The notes under the pieces were generated by a model. That model was not told where the DNA came from and ran no database searches. It saw only the letters and a program-made list of their open reading frames with translations. Shown here piece by piece: positions 8,529 to 17,147 of a stretch of 64,000 nucleotides of DNA. The DNA is from Rhodothermus marinus (GTDB taxonomy: Bacteria; Bacteroidota; Rhodothermia; Rhodothermales; Rhodothermaceae). Where the stretch lies: contig NZ_AP019797.1 of NCBI RefSeq assembly GCF_009936275.1, positions 1,355,501-1,419,500 of the forward strand, written 5' to 3'. Made by a program: the position numbers and the translations under genes. Numbering within the stretch: the stretch's first letter is position 1; the number at the start of each line of letters is the position of its first letter.

Positions 8529-9761
8529 ATGCGCATTCTCTTTGTCGCGCAACGGTATCATCCGTTCGTCGGGGGGGTGGAGACGCAGACGCGGCTGGTG
8601 GTGCACGAACTGGCCCGGCGGGGACACGAAGTCCAGGTGGTAGCGACCACGCTCCGCGAGCCGCACCTGCCGGCCCGTCTGCGCGTGCTGGGTGACAGCC
8701 TGCTGCTACCCGACGGCCGCTCCTACGACGACGAAGGGGTGCCCGTGCATGTGCTGACGCCCGGCCTCGGGGATCGGCTGCGCATGTTGCCGATCGCGCT
8801 GCGGACCGTGCCCCTCCTTGCGCGGCGCTATCATGCGCTGCGACGCTTCGGCTATCCGTTTTTCCGACGGGTTTTCGCGCCGAAGCTGCAACCGTTCGTC
8901 GCGTGGGCCGACGTGGTGCACTCTGTGGCGGGCAACTACCTGGGCTGGATGGCGCAGGAGGTGGCCCGAGCGCTGGGCCGTCCGTTCGTGGTGACGCCCT
9001 ACGTGCATCCGGGCCAGTACGGCGACGGACCCGACGACGCCCGGCACTGGCAGACGGCCGACGCCGTGCTGGCGTTGCTGGAAACCGACCGAAAGGTGCT
9101 TGTCGAGCGACTGGGCGTACCGCCCGAAAAGGTACATCTGTACGGCGTGGTGCCGCTTCTTCCCGATCGGGCCGATGGGGCCGGCTTCCGGGCACGGCAT
9201 GGTCTGGGCGAGGCGCCGGTCGTGCTGTTCGTAGGTCGCATGAATGATTACAAGGGCGCACCGGCCCTGGTGCAGGCGGCCCCGCTGGTGTGGACGAAAC
9301 GATCGGATGTGCATTTTGTCTTCATCGGTCCGGCTTCGGAAGACGAACGGCACATCTTTGAAGGCGCCGACGCCCGCGTGCATTATCTGGGGCGCGTGGA
9401 CGATCAGGAAAAGGCCGATGCCTACGCGGCTTGTGATGTGTTCTGTATGCCCTCGCGGCATGAGATCCTGCCGGCCGTGTATCTGGAAGCCTGGAGCTAC
9501 GGCAAGCCGGTCGTCGGCGGACCGGCCCCGGGGTTGCGGGAATTGATCGAAGGGAACGAAGCCGGCCTTGTCGTGGCGCAGACGCCCGAAGCGATCGCCG
9601 AAGGACTGCTGCAGCTGCTGGAGCATCCGGAGCAGGCACGTCGGTTCGGCGAAAACGGCCGGCGCCTGGTCCGCCAGCGCTACACCCGCGAAGCGCTGGT
9701 CGATACCCTGGAGCGGGTTTACGGTGCACTTCTGGCTCGTGCAACGTCCGCCGCTTCCTGA
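8529..9761 (+). CDS. GT4-family glycosyltransferase
   Basis: 410 aa. N-terminal Rossmann domain opens ILFVAQRYHPFVGGVETQTRLVV, with the GGVE glycine-rich acceptor loop. The C-terminal donor domain has VLFVGRMNDYKGAPALVQA near 235-254 and the E-x7-E type segment PSRHEILPAVYLEAWSYGKPVV near 313-334. This is a retaining GT-B enzyme using a nucleotide sugar. The 3' end overlaps tail-to-tail by 43 bp with the minus-strand SGNH remnant. Confidence 0.88.
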   Translation: MRILFVAQRYHPFVGGVETQTRLVVHELARRGHEVQVVATTLREPHLPARLRVLGDSLLLPDGRSYDDEGVPVHVLTPGLGDRLRMLPIALRTVPLLARRYHALRRFGYPFFRRVFAPKLQPFVAWADVVHSVAGNYLGWMAQEVARALGRPFVVTPYVHPGQYGDGPDDARHWQTADAVLALLETDRKVLVERLGVPPEKVHLYGVVPLLPDRADGAGFRARHGLGEAPVVLFVGRMNDYKGAPALVQAAPLVWTKRSDVHFVFIGPASEDERHIFEGADARVHYLGRVDDQEKADAYAACDVFCMPSRHEILPAVYLEAWSYGKPVVGGPAPGLRELIEGNEAGLVVAQTPEAIAEGLLQLLEHPEQARRFGENGRRLVRQRYTREALVDTLERVYGALLARATSAAS

Positions 9762-10184
9762 TAACCTTCGGCCAGCTTCCGGGTAAAGTCCGGGGCGTAG
9801 GCATCGGCCAGGTGGACCAGGTCGGGAAAGGCTTCGTCGGGGTAGTCGGCCGGTACGTTGAGGACGAGCACGTCATGCTGCCGGGCCCACCTGTGGAAGG
9901 ATTGCATTTTCTCCGGCGTGGGGCGGTCGGTCAGCCGATGCCAGGAAGTCAGCGGCACGTTGAAGACCACCTCGCGGCCGCCATGGCGCTGCATCAGGCG
10001 CACCAGGTCGGCAAAGACGGTGCGGTCCCAGTCCGGGATGAGGCTGTCGGGACGCAGGGCGTCGGTCGCGCGCATCTGCTCGAGGATCTGATACGGGATC
10101 GTTGTGCTCTTGATATTCAGGCGGACACTGTGGTCGCTCCTCCAGGGCATGGGCAGGCCATTGTGCTCGTCTCCTGACGTGCAA
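9719..10184 (-). pseudogene. C-terminal remnant of an SGNH-hydrolase-like protein
   Basis: The minus-strand frame reads as real protein over its last 150 or so residues: PYQILEQMRATDALRPDSL, then VFADLVRLMQRHGGREVVFNVPL, and DEAFPDLVHLADAYAPDF. FPDLVHL resembles the C-terminal catalytic D-x-x-H of SGNH/AlgX-like esterases and O-acetyl-handling enzymes. The upstream part of the open frame (10185-10432) runs into a dispersed repeat and REP-like sequence and looks non-coding, so the N-terminal domain with the catalytic Ser is missing. An internal ATG at 10150 could give 143 aa. It is the only gene-like sequence antisense to this operon. The family assignment is tentative. Confidence 0.5.
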
Positions 10185-10595
10185 AGAATGATATGGGATC
10201 GCTGATCTACTGGTGCATGAGGGGCCACACCCCGTGTGGCGGACGTGATCCGGCGGGTATGATCGGGCGGACCCAGGGGGCCGCCCCTACGGGATAGGAA
10301 AGACGTCAAGGATCTGTAGGGGCGCGCCGCCGTGTGCGCCCGTGCTTTCTCACATGCACTCTGATTGCCCGGAAATCGTAATCGTATAAGCCACGAAGGC
10401 GCCAGCCGAAGTGGCGTCACCCGAGTCGACACTCCGCTTCGTGCCTGACTACGAGCAGGTGCCGGTATGCGCGCAAAGGCGCATATCGCATGCGCCAGAA
10501 CGACCTATGCGCTGCCGAAAAATCGCGTGCGCCAGGTGAACGCCGATCCTGTAAACTATAGCTGCGAATCCTGAAAATCATCGACGGGCAGTTTC
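10185..10595. repeat. Gene-free gap with dispersed repeat copy A and REP-like palindromes
   Basis: Nothing codes here convincingly. Bases 10191-10220 (minus strand) are copy A of a 30-bp dispersed repeat (28/30 identical to 12031-12060), with a CCACAC/GTGTGG palindrome at 10224-10240. Bases about 10275-10340 hold two inverted REP-like half units (GGCCGCCCCTAC and GTAGGGGCGCGCC) related to the palindrome inside the Y1 transposase gene at 19803-19854. Bases 10460-10540 have several GCGC-rich short repeats without a clear fold. No strong promoter for the downstream epimerase was identified. Confidence 0.55.
10191..10220 (-). repeat. Dispersed 30-bp repeat, copy A
   Basis: On the minus strand it reads TCATGCACCAGTAGATCAGC plus GATCCCATAT. 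It lies exactly where the SGNH-like reading frame loses protein character, so its arrival may have accompanied truncation of that gene. Confidence 0.65.
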
Positions 10596-11537
10596 ATGGC
10601 AATTCGGCGGGTTCTGATAACCGGGGGTGCCGGCTTTATCGGACGATGGGTGGTGGCACGGTGTCTGGAGCAGGGGTATCAGGTGGCCGTTTACGACAAC
10701 CTGACGGCCGGCTCCGTGGATCATCTGCTGGCTTTCTCCGATCGGATCGACTTCTACGAGGCCGACATCCTGGACACGGCTACGCTACAGGCGGTCATGG
10801 ACGAGACGCGGCCGGAGATCGTCTTTCATCTGGCCGCCCTCCATTTCATTCCGTACTGCAATGCGCATCCGCAGGAGACGCTGCGGGTGAACGTCGAGGG
10901 CACCTACAACGTGCTGGACGCGGCAGCCCGGGGCGGTGTGCGTACGGTCGTCGTCGCCTCCAGCGGGGCCATCTATCCGAGCGTGGAGGGACTGATTCCC
11001 GAAACGCTCGCGCCGGCGCCGGTCGACGTGTACGGTCTCAGCAAATGGCTCACCGAGCAGGTGGCCGAGCAGTTTGCGCGCACGACGGAGATGGCCTGCG
11101 TGGCGGTCCGGCTCTTTAACACCTACGGCCCCTATGAAACGAACCCGCATCTGATCCCTCACATCATCGCGTCGCTCCAGCAGGGACCGGTGGTCGAGCT
11201 GGGCAACATCCACACGAAACGCGACTACATCTACGTCGAGGACGTGGCGCGACTGCTGGTAGCGCTGGGTGAGCGTGTGACCGAGGGCTATGAGGTGGTC
11301 AATGTGGGAACGGGTCAGGAGTACTCGGCGCAGGAGATTATCGAGACGCTGAGCGAACTGATGGGGCAGCCCATCGAAATCCGGATCGATCCGGCGCGGG
11401 TGCGTCCGGTGGACAAGCTGCACCAGCGGGCCGACACGACCCGCCTGCAGCAATTGACCGGGATGCTGCCCGAGGTGACGCTGCGCGAAGGCCTGGCGCG
11501 TCTGCTGCAGCACGAAGGTTTGCCCGTGCGGCCGTGA
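10596..11537 (+). CDS. NAD-dependent nucleotide-sugar epimerase/dehydratase (extended SDR)
   Basis: 313 aa. Rossmann motif GGAGFIGRWV at residues about 9-18, DNLTAG after beta-2, a VASSGAIYPS strand with the catalytic Ser/Thr position, and YGLSK (Tyr-x3-Lys) near residue 146. Best matched by the UDP-glucose 4-epimerase / GDP-mannose dehydratase branch of extended SDRs. It would make or interconvert a nucleotide sugar for the surrounding glycosyltransferases. The exact substrate cannot be read from the sequence. It stands alone between two repeat-filled gaps. Confidence 0.85.
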   Translation: MAIRRVLITGGAGFIGRWVVARCLEQGYQVAVYDNLTAGSVDHLLAFSDRIDFYEADILDTATLQAVMDETRPEIVFHLAALHFIPYCNAHPQETLRVNVEGTYNVLDAAARGGVRTVVVASSGAIYPSVEGLIPETLAPAPVDVYGLSKWLTEQVAEQFARTTEMACVAVRLFNTYGPYETNPHLIPHIIASLQQGPVVELGNIHTKRDYIYVEDVARLLVALGERVTEGYEVVNVGTGQEYSAQEIIETLSELMGQPIEIRIDPARVRPVDKLHQRADTTRLQQLTGMLPEVTLREGLARLLQHEGLPVRP

Positions 11538-12149
11538 ACATCCGGAGCGCAGGTATAAACGGGGAATGCGTGTGCAGATGACGTTTTACCCCCTCAGCCG
11601 CTTCGCGACAGCTCCCCCTGAAAGGGGGAGCGGGTCTGGTAGTTGGCGGCTGGAGTCGGATACGGGCGCATGCGTCCGGTTTAACGCCGGCGTTTCTCCT
11701 GCTGCCCACCCCCTCCCTGAAGGGGTGCGGGACGGGGGGAGGGTTAAGTGGGAATGGTCAAAGCGTAAAAATCATCCTCTCAGTCGCTTCGCGGCAGCTC
11801 CCCCTGCAAGGGGGAGCAGGATCTGTGGGCTACGGCTGGCGGTAGCACGGGTGCCTGGGCGCATTTCAGTATCACTGTCTTCCCTCATGTGCTTCCCCCT
11901 CCCTGCCAGGGAGGGGGCCAGGGGGAGAGTGCGCCTGCTGGTTGCGGGCACCGACGTTCGGGGCGCTGGCGTTGGCGGTTGGCGCCGCTTGTGGTGGGCT
12001 GAAAGCACGGGTGCATGGGATGTGGCTCCCTCATGCACCAGTAAATCAGCGATCACATATAAGGGGCAGAAGCGCTGCTAAATAGTACGATTGTTGTGAA
12101 GAACGAAAGCGTCAACGGCGCTGCAGATAAAAACGTGAACGGGGAATCC
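11538..12149. repeat. Repeat-filled intergenic region
   Basis: No credible gene. Palindromic units: 11588-11631 and 11774-11817 (CAG(C/T)CGCTTCGCG(A/G)CAGC followed by CTCCCCCT…AGGGGGAG), 11705-11746 (CCCCTCCCTGAAGGGG type) and 11893-11929 (CCCTCCCTGCCAGGGAGGG). Copy B of the 30-bp dispersed repeat is at 12031-12060, right before the next gene. The first two families are inverted copies of those at 678-983. They look like mobile REP/MITE-type elements rather than regulatory sites. Confidence 0.6.
12031..12060 (+). repeat. Dispersed 30-bp repeat, copy B
   Basis: TCATGCACCAGTAAATCAGC plus GATCACATAT. Differs from copy A at two positions and from copy C at five. It ends about 90 bp before the chosen start of the GT2 gene. 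Confidence 0.65.
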
Positions 12150-13169
12150 ATGTGGCAGCCGGCGGAAAAACAGGCGACGCTGATCTGTATGACGCCGGTG
12201 CGTAACGAGGCGTGGATCCTGGAACGCTTCCTGCAGTGCGCCTCCACCTGGGCCGATTACATCGTGATCGCCGACCAGCAATCGACCGACGGCTCGCGGG
12301 AGATCGCCCGGCGATTTGAGAAGGTGGTGCTTGTGGATAATCCTTATGAGGCCTACGATGAGGGTGCGCGCCAGCGGCTGCTGATCGATTCGGCGCGGCA
12401 GTTGCCGGTCTCGGGCAAGCGCATCCTGATCGCGCTGGATGCCGACGAGATGTTTTCGGCCAACTGGATGGAAAGCCCGGAGTGGCAGCAGTTGCTGGCG
12501 GCACCACCCGGTACCGTGCTCTACTTCCGGTGGGCCAATATCGGGCCGGATGTGACCTGTGCCTGGGTGGATGCGGATTACAAGCCGTTCGGGTTCGTGG
12601 ACGATGGCTCACCACACGAAGGGAGGCCCATCCACAGCCCCCGCGTGCCGGTCCCGAAAGATGCTCCGGCGCTGTACTTCGACGAGATCAAAGTGCTGCA
12701 TTACCAGTACGCCGACTGGAATCGCATGCGCAGCAAGCAACGCTGGTATCAGGTCTGGGAACGGCTGAACGACCCGAAGAAGCGTCCGGTGACCATCTTT
12801 CGCCAGTACCACCACATGGAGGCGGCCATTCGGCGGGCGGGACCGGTACGTCCCGAATGGCTGGCCGGCTACGAAGCGCTTGGCATCGACATGCGCGCGA
12901 TCCCGAAGACTTCCCATTACTACTGGGACGAAGAGGTGCTGAAGCTCCTGATGGAATATGGTCCGGAACGTTTTCGCAAGCTGAACATCTGGGATCGCGA
13001 CTGGACCGCGCTGGCAGCGCAGAAAGGACTGGCCGTTAACGGAACGTTGCGTGACCCGCGCACCCCCTTTGAAAAGGCGGTGCATGCCTGGCTCCGTGCC
13101 ACACAGGGTAAGAGCCAGACGCTGCCCGTACGCATGGTGCAGAAACTGCTGCAGCTACTGGGATGGTAG
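12150..13169 (+). CDS. GT2-family glycosyltransferase
   Basis: About 339 aa from ATG 12150, preceded by GGGGAA; a GTG at 12096 would add 18 residues of low-complexity sequence. N-terminal GT-A fold: LICMTPVRNEAWILERFL, then DYIVIADQQSTDGSREI, and the metal-binding ILIALDADEMFS (DxD-like DAD). Members of this group transfer sugars to growing glycans at the cytoplasmic membrane face. The C-terminal part has a YYWDE segment and a basic helix. Overlaps the next sulfotransferase by 7 nt, so they are translationally coupled. Confidence 0.83.
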   Translation: MWQPAEKQATLICMTPVRNEAWILERFLQCASTWADYIVIADQQSTDGSREIARRFEKVVLVDNPYEAYDEGARQRLLIDSARQLPVSGKRILIALDADEMFSANWMESPEWQQLLAAPPGTVLYFRWANIGPDVTCAWVDADYKPFGFVDDGSPHEGRPIHSPRVPVPKDAPALYFDEIKVLHYQYADWNRMRSKQRWYQVWERLNDPKKRPVTIFRQYHHMEAAIRRAGPVRPEWLAGYEALGIDMRAIPKTSHYYWDEEVLKLLMEYGPERFRKLNIWDRDWTALAAQKGLAVNGTLRDPRTPFEKAVHAWLRATQGKSQTLPVRMVQKLLQLLGW

Positions 13170-13942
13170 GAGCTAACTTCACATATCCAGAAGGTTCATG
13201 GCCCGGGGCGGATTCCGAGGTGCTGTATTTCTTTGTACATGTGCCAAAGACGGCCGGCACCTCTTTCTTGTACCGGGTCGTTTACCCAAACTTTGCACCG
13301 GAGGAGATTCTTGGTGGGGTGCGTATTCGCACCTTTCGGGAAGCCTTACAACCTGTTCATCGCTTTGCCCATGGGCATGTCGCCTATGGGTTGCACTGGC
13401 TTACGACGCGCCCCGTTGTTTATCTCACCTTTTTGCGCCATCCGGTAGACCGAGCCATTTCGCACTATTACTTTATCAGACAGTGCGATCCCCAAAAATG
13501 CCGACACAATCGGTATGAGGCGGCCATGTCCATGGACCTGGTAACATTCTACCGGCAGCCTCCGTTTCAAAATGAAATGACCATGATGCTGGCAGGAATT
13601 CCCTGGCACAAACTGCAGCGCTACATCACGCATCCAACTTTCGGGAGGTGGGCCCTGCAGCGTGCCTGTTACAATCTGCAAAATCGTTTTGCCTGCTTTG
13701 GATTACAGGAACGATTTGAAGAGTCGCTGCAGCTCTTGGCCCATACATTTGGTTGGAAAATTCTTCCAAAAGACGTGCGTGCGAAGCAAACGAGATCGCG
13801 ACCGCGGCTGGAGGAAGTTCCACCCGCGATTTATAGGACACTGGCGGAACTCAACGAGTTAGATATGATCCTTTATCGCTTTGCACGTCGGCTTTTCAAC
13901 GAGCGTGTACGCCAATTGCATCTATCGTCAACTTCAATATGA
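13163..13942 (+). CDS. Sulfotransferase family 2-like protein
   Basis: 259 aa. [17 protein letters not shown] near residues 24-40 is the 5'-phosphosulfate loop (HVPKTAGTS is the Sulfotransfer_2 hallmark), and [19 protein letters not shown] near 89-107 the 3'-phosphate site. It belongs to a different subfamily from the tandem array and resembles HS2ST/CHST-like enzymes and bacterial homologues acting on uronic acids or hexosamines. AT content is somewhat higher than in flanking genes. Coupled at both ends (7-nt and 4-nt overlaps) to a GT2 and an epimerase gene. Confidence 0.83.
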   Translation: MVGANFTYPEGSWPGADSEVLYFFVHVPKTAGTSFLYRVVYPNFAPEEILGGVRIRTFREALQPVHRFAHGHVAYGLHWLTTRPVVYLTFLRHPVDRAISHYYFIRQCDPQKCRHNRYEAAMSMDLVTFYRQPPFQNEMTMMLAGIPWHKLQRYITHPTFGRWALQRACYNLQNRFACFGLQERFEESLQLLAHTFGWKILPKDVRAKQTRSRPRLEEVPPAIYRTLAELNELDMILYRFARRLFNERVRQLHLSSTSI

Positions 13943-15015
13943 AAGCTATGCGCAGACTGCTGGTAACCGGATCGTCGGGACTGATCGGCTCCGAAGTGGC
14001 CACGTACTTTTCTTATCGGGGCTGGGATGTACATGGTGTGGACAACAACATGCGGGCGTTTTTCTTCGGGCCGGAGGGAGACACGCGCTGGAACCAGCGC
14101 CGGCTCGAAGAGACGCTTCCGCGCTTCACGCATCACGAACTGGACATCCGCGACCGGCAGGGCGTGCTCGAACTGATCGAAACGCTGCGCCCGGATGCCA
14201 TCGTACATGCGGCCGCTCAGCCCTCGCACGACAAGGCGGCCCAGATTCCGTTCGAGGACTTCGACGTCAATGCCGTCGGGACGCTCAACCTGCTGGAGGC
14301 CACGCGGCGCTATGCGCCCGAGGCCGTGTTCGTGCACATGTCCACGAACAAGGTCTACGGCGATGCGCCCAACGAATTGCCGCTTGTCGAACTGGAAAAG
14401 CGCTGGGACTACGCCGATCCGGCCTATTACAACGGCATCCCGGAGACCTTCCGGATCGACCAGTCGAAGCACTCCATCTTCGGCGCCTCCAAGGTGGCGG
14501 CCGACATCATGGTGCAGGAATACGGCCGCTACTTCGGCATGAAGACCTGCTGCCTGCGCGGCGGCTGTCTGACCGGCCCCAATCACTCGGGCGTGGAGCT
14601 GCACGGCTTTCTGAGTTATCTGATCAAATGCAACGTAACCGGTCGCAAGTACACGATTTACGGCTACAAGGGCAAGCAGGTGCGGGATAACATCCATTCC
14701 TACGATGTGGCCCGGTTCATCGAGTGCTTCATCGAAGAACCCCGCGTGGCCGAGGTGTACAATCTGGGCGGCGGCCGGGGGAACAGTTGCTCGATCCTGG
14801 AAGCCTTCGAGATGATCGAGGCGCTTTCGGGCAGAAAAATGATCTACGACTACGTGGATAAAGCGCGCGAGGGCGATCACATTTGCTACATTTCGGATCT
14901 GACCAAAATGAAAACCCACTACCCGCAGTGGGACATCACGAAGAAGCTGCCGGACATTTTCGAGGAGATCTACCGGGGATGGGTCGAGCGCATGAAAGCC
15001 GGACAGGCGGCCTGA
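13939..15015 (+). CDS. NAD-dependent epimerase, CDP-paratose 2-epimerase (tyvelose epimerase)-like
   Basis: 358 aa; first ATG overlaps the previous stop, with a second in-frame ATG 9 nt later. Rossmann [13 protein letters not shown] near residues 9-21; [11 protein letters not shown] near 130-140; the family-typical long insertion with [22 protein letters not shown] (split here: ends FGASK, catalytic region). The STNKVYGD and [13 protein letters not shown] segments match the RfbE-type CDP-paratose 2-epimerase group. CDP-glucose pathway partners are not in this window, so the true substrate may be another nucleotide sugar. Confidence 0.82.
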   Translation: MKAMRRLLVTGSSGLIGSEVATYFSYRGWDVHGVDNNMRAFFFGPEGDTRWNQRRLEETLPRFTHHELDIRDRQGVLELIETLRPDAIVHAAAQPSHDKAAQIPFEDFDVNAVGTLNLLEATRRYAPEAVFVHMSTNKVYGDAPNELPLVELEKRWDYADPAYYNGIPETFRIDQSKHSIFGASKVAADIMVQEYGRYFGMKTCCLRGGCLTGPNHSGVELHGFLSYLIKCNVTGRKYTIYGYKGKQVRDNIHSYDVARFIECFIEEPRVAEVYNLGGGRGNSCSILEAFEMIEALSGRKMIYDYVDKAREGDHICYISDLTKMKTHYPQWDITKKLPDIFEEIYRGWVERMKAGQAA

Positions 15016-16166
15016 TCGCCTTTGTGCAGCCGTTCGGGTTGCGCGACAGCAGCGGTGGCGGACGCATTCTGCGGGCCCTGTTGCAGGAGGCACCGGTGCC
15101 GTTTCTGAGCATCTGCACGAGCGTGCGGCCGCCGGCACCGCCGCCGTTCGGGCGCGAGGTGCATCTGCCCCCCCGGCCGTACTTCGGACGCATCGAAGCG
15201 ACGCGCTTTGCCCGTTACCTGCGCTGGATTGCCGAGTGGCGGCGGCCGGCCTTCGAACGAGCGCTGGAGCGAACGATTCTGGAGGCCGGTGCGACGGCCA
15301 TCCATGCCATTCCCCACGGCGAGGCGTTCTGGCAGGCATTTCAGGTGGCCGAGCGGTACGGCCTGCCGTATTTTCTGAACGTGCACGACGACATGCGCTA
15401 CAACCTGGCCGGTCACCCGAAGCTGAACTTTCTGATGGACCGGCTGGCGTACGTCTGGCAGCGGGCTACCGGACGGATCGTGATCTCTGAAGCCATGGGG
15501 GAGGCCTATTGCCGGTGGTTCGGCCGCCTGCCCTATGAGATTGTCACCGACGGGTTGCCCGACGAACTGCCCGAAGCGCCGCGGCCGCGTCCGGAAGGGC
15601 GGGCCGTGGTCTATTTCATGGGCGCGCTGCATCTGTCCTACCATCCGAACTTCCGTGTGCTGGCCGAGGCGCTCGACAGGCTCCGGGCACGACGACCCGA
15701 CTGGGAAGTGTCCTTTGTGACCCGGGGAAGCCGGACGCCCGTTCGTCCCCGGACCGTCCCGGTGCAGGAACTGCCCTACGCGCCGGAGGCCGAGGTGGCG
15801 CGCGATCTGGATCGCGTGGACGTGCTTTACATGCCGCTGCCGTTCGGCGCGCAGTACAGCTGGTTTACGCGCTACAGTCTGTCGACCAAACTGGTGACGT
15901 ACCTGGGGAGCGGTCTGCCGATCCTGTATCACGGCCCCGAGGATGCGGCCGCGGCGCAACTGCTGGCCCGTTATGGAGCGGCCGTGCAGGTGCACGAGCT
16001 GGAGGCGGACGCCCTGTGTCGGGGCATCGAACAGGCGCTGGAAGCCCGGGACGAACTCGTCGCCGGGGCGTTACGTCTGGCACGCGAGCGATTCCGGCTT
16101 TCGGATCAGCGCGCGCGTTTCTGGAAGTTGCTGGCCGGGGTTCCGGTCGAGGCATCCACAGACTGA
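14979..16166 (+). CDS. GT4-like glycosyltransferase
   Basis: About 395 aa from ATG 14979, with GAGGAG upstream, overlapping the epimerase by 37 nt; the frame stays open to 14883 but is antisense-like there. The protein starts [24 protein letters not shown], a glycine-rich GT-B acceptor loop; the second domain has [19 protein letters not shown] and [10 protein letters not shown]…[19 protein letters not shown], a donor-site region in which the canonical E-x7-E is weak. Probably a retaining glycosyltransferase of the locus. Confidence 0.75.
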   Translation: MGRAHESRTGGLIAFVQPFGLRDSSGGGRILRALLQEAPVPFLSICTSVRPPAPPPFGREVHLPPRPYFGRIEATRFARYLRWIAEWRRPAFERALERTILEAGATAIHAIPHGEAFWQAFQVAERYGLPYFLNVHDDMRYNLAGHPKLNFLMDRLAYVWQRATGRIVISEAMGEAYCRWFGRLPYEIVTDGLPDELPEAPRPRPEGRAVVYFMGALHLSYHPNFRVLAEALDRLRARRPDWEVSFVTRGSRTPVRPRTVPVQELPYAPEAEVARDLDRVDVLYMPLPFGAQYSWFTRYSLSTKLVTYLGSGLPILYHGPEDAAAAQLLARYGAAVQVHELEADALCRGIEQALEARDELVAGALRLARERFRLSDQRARFWKLLAGVPVEASTD

Positions 16167-16172
16167 GTGATT

Positions 16173-17141
16173 ATGGCAGAGTTCGACACATCGCGTTCGG
16201 CCGTCTGCACGCTCTTCGAGGGGCACTACCACTACGGGGTGGGCGCACTGGTGAATTCCCTTTACCGCCACGGCTTTCGCGGGGTCGTATGGGTGGGGTA
16301 TCGCGGTGATCTGCCCCCCTGGGCGCGGACGGCCCGCCGGACCCCATCGGGCTACGATCTGGAGGTGGCGTCGGGCTGCATCGTTCGCTTTCTGCCCCTT
16401 CTGACCGAAATCTTCTTTTCGAACTACAAGCCGTATTTCATGCTGGACCTCTGGGACCGCTACGGCCTGGAGGCCGAACGGCTGTTCTATTTCGATCCGG
16501 ACATCGTCGTCAAGTGCCGCTGGTCTTTCTTCGAGGAATGGGTCGATACCGGCGTGGCGCTCTGTCTGGACGGAGCCTACGCGCACATGCCGGCCACCCA
16601 TCCGTTTCGTCGCCAGTGGCAGGCGTTTGCCTGCCGCCATGGTTTACAGGTGCGACGCTGCCCCGATGAGTACTATAATGGCGGGTTCATCGGCGTCCGT
16701 CGTGAGCACCGTGCCCTGCTGGAGGCCTGGCGAACCCTCATGGAAGCGGTGCGTGAGGAAGGGATTAACATTGCCAGCTTCAAAAATTTTGAAGGCTACA
16801 ACATCGGAGACCGGAGCCATCCCTTCTACGTGGCCGATCAGGACATGCTGAACCTGAGCGTGATGGTGACCGACGTGCCGCTCAGCGTGATGGGCACCGA
16901 CGCCATGGATTTTACCGGGGCGGGTTTCACCATGTCGCACGCGGTGGACGCCCCGAAGCCCTGGAAGAAGAACTTCCTCTGGCTGCTTCTGAAGCGGGGA
17001 CGGCTGCCCGTGCTGGCCGACGCCGAGTTTCTGAAGTACATCGACGGTCCCATCCGGCTCTATTCTCCCCTGCGGCTGCGCCTGAAGCGTCTGAACTACC
17101 TGGCCAGCAAAGCCGTGGGGACGTTCTACCACCGACATTGA
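16173..17141 (+). CDS. GT-A fold glycosyltransferase with DxD motif
   Basis: About 322 aa from ATG 16173 (a GTG lies at 16167). Begins SAVCTLFEGHYHYGVGALVNSL; the metal site is RLFYFDPDIVVKCRW (DPD) near residues 108-122, followed by YYNGGFIGVRREH (acceptor/donor-binding NGGF as in GT8/GT77-type enzymes) and YVADQDMLN. This layout fits nucleotide-diphospho-sugar transferases that act stepwise on surface glycans. The exact CAZy family is not certain. Confidence 0.72.
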   Translation: MAEFDTSRSAVCTLFEGHYHYGVGALVNSLYRHGFRGVVWVGYRGDLPPWARTARRTPSGYDLEVASGCIVRFLPLLTEIFFSNYKPYFMLDLWDRYGLEAERLFYFDPDIVVKCRWSFFEEWVDTGVALCLDGAYAHMPATHPFRRQWQAFACRHGLQVRRCPDEYYNGGFIGVRREHRALLEAWRTLMEAVREEGINIASFKNFEGYNIGDRSHPFYVADQDMLNLSVMVTDVPLSVMGTDAMDFTGAGFTMSHAVDAPKPWKKNFLWLLLKRGRLPVLADAEFLKYIDGPIRLYSPLRLRLKRLNYLASKAVGTFYHRH

Positions 17142-17147
17142 GTCTGT

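Noticed and set aside
7738-9261. Minus-strand open frame of 507 codons over sulfotransferase and GT4 genes
   Set aside because: Arg/Pro/Ala-rich translation and overlap with two genes with intact motifs.
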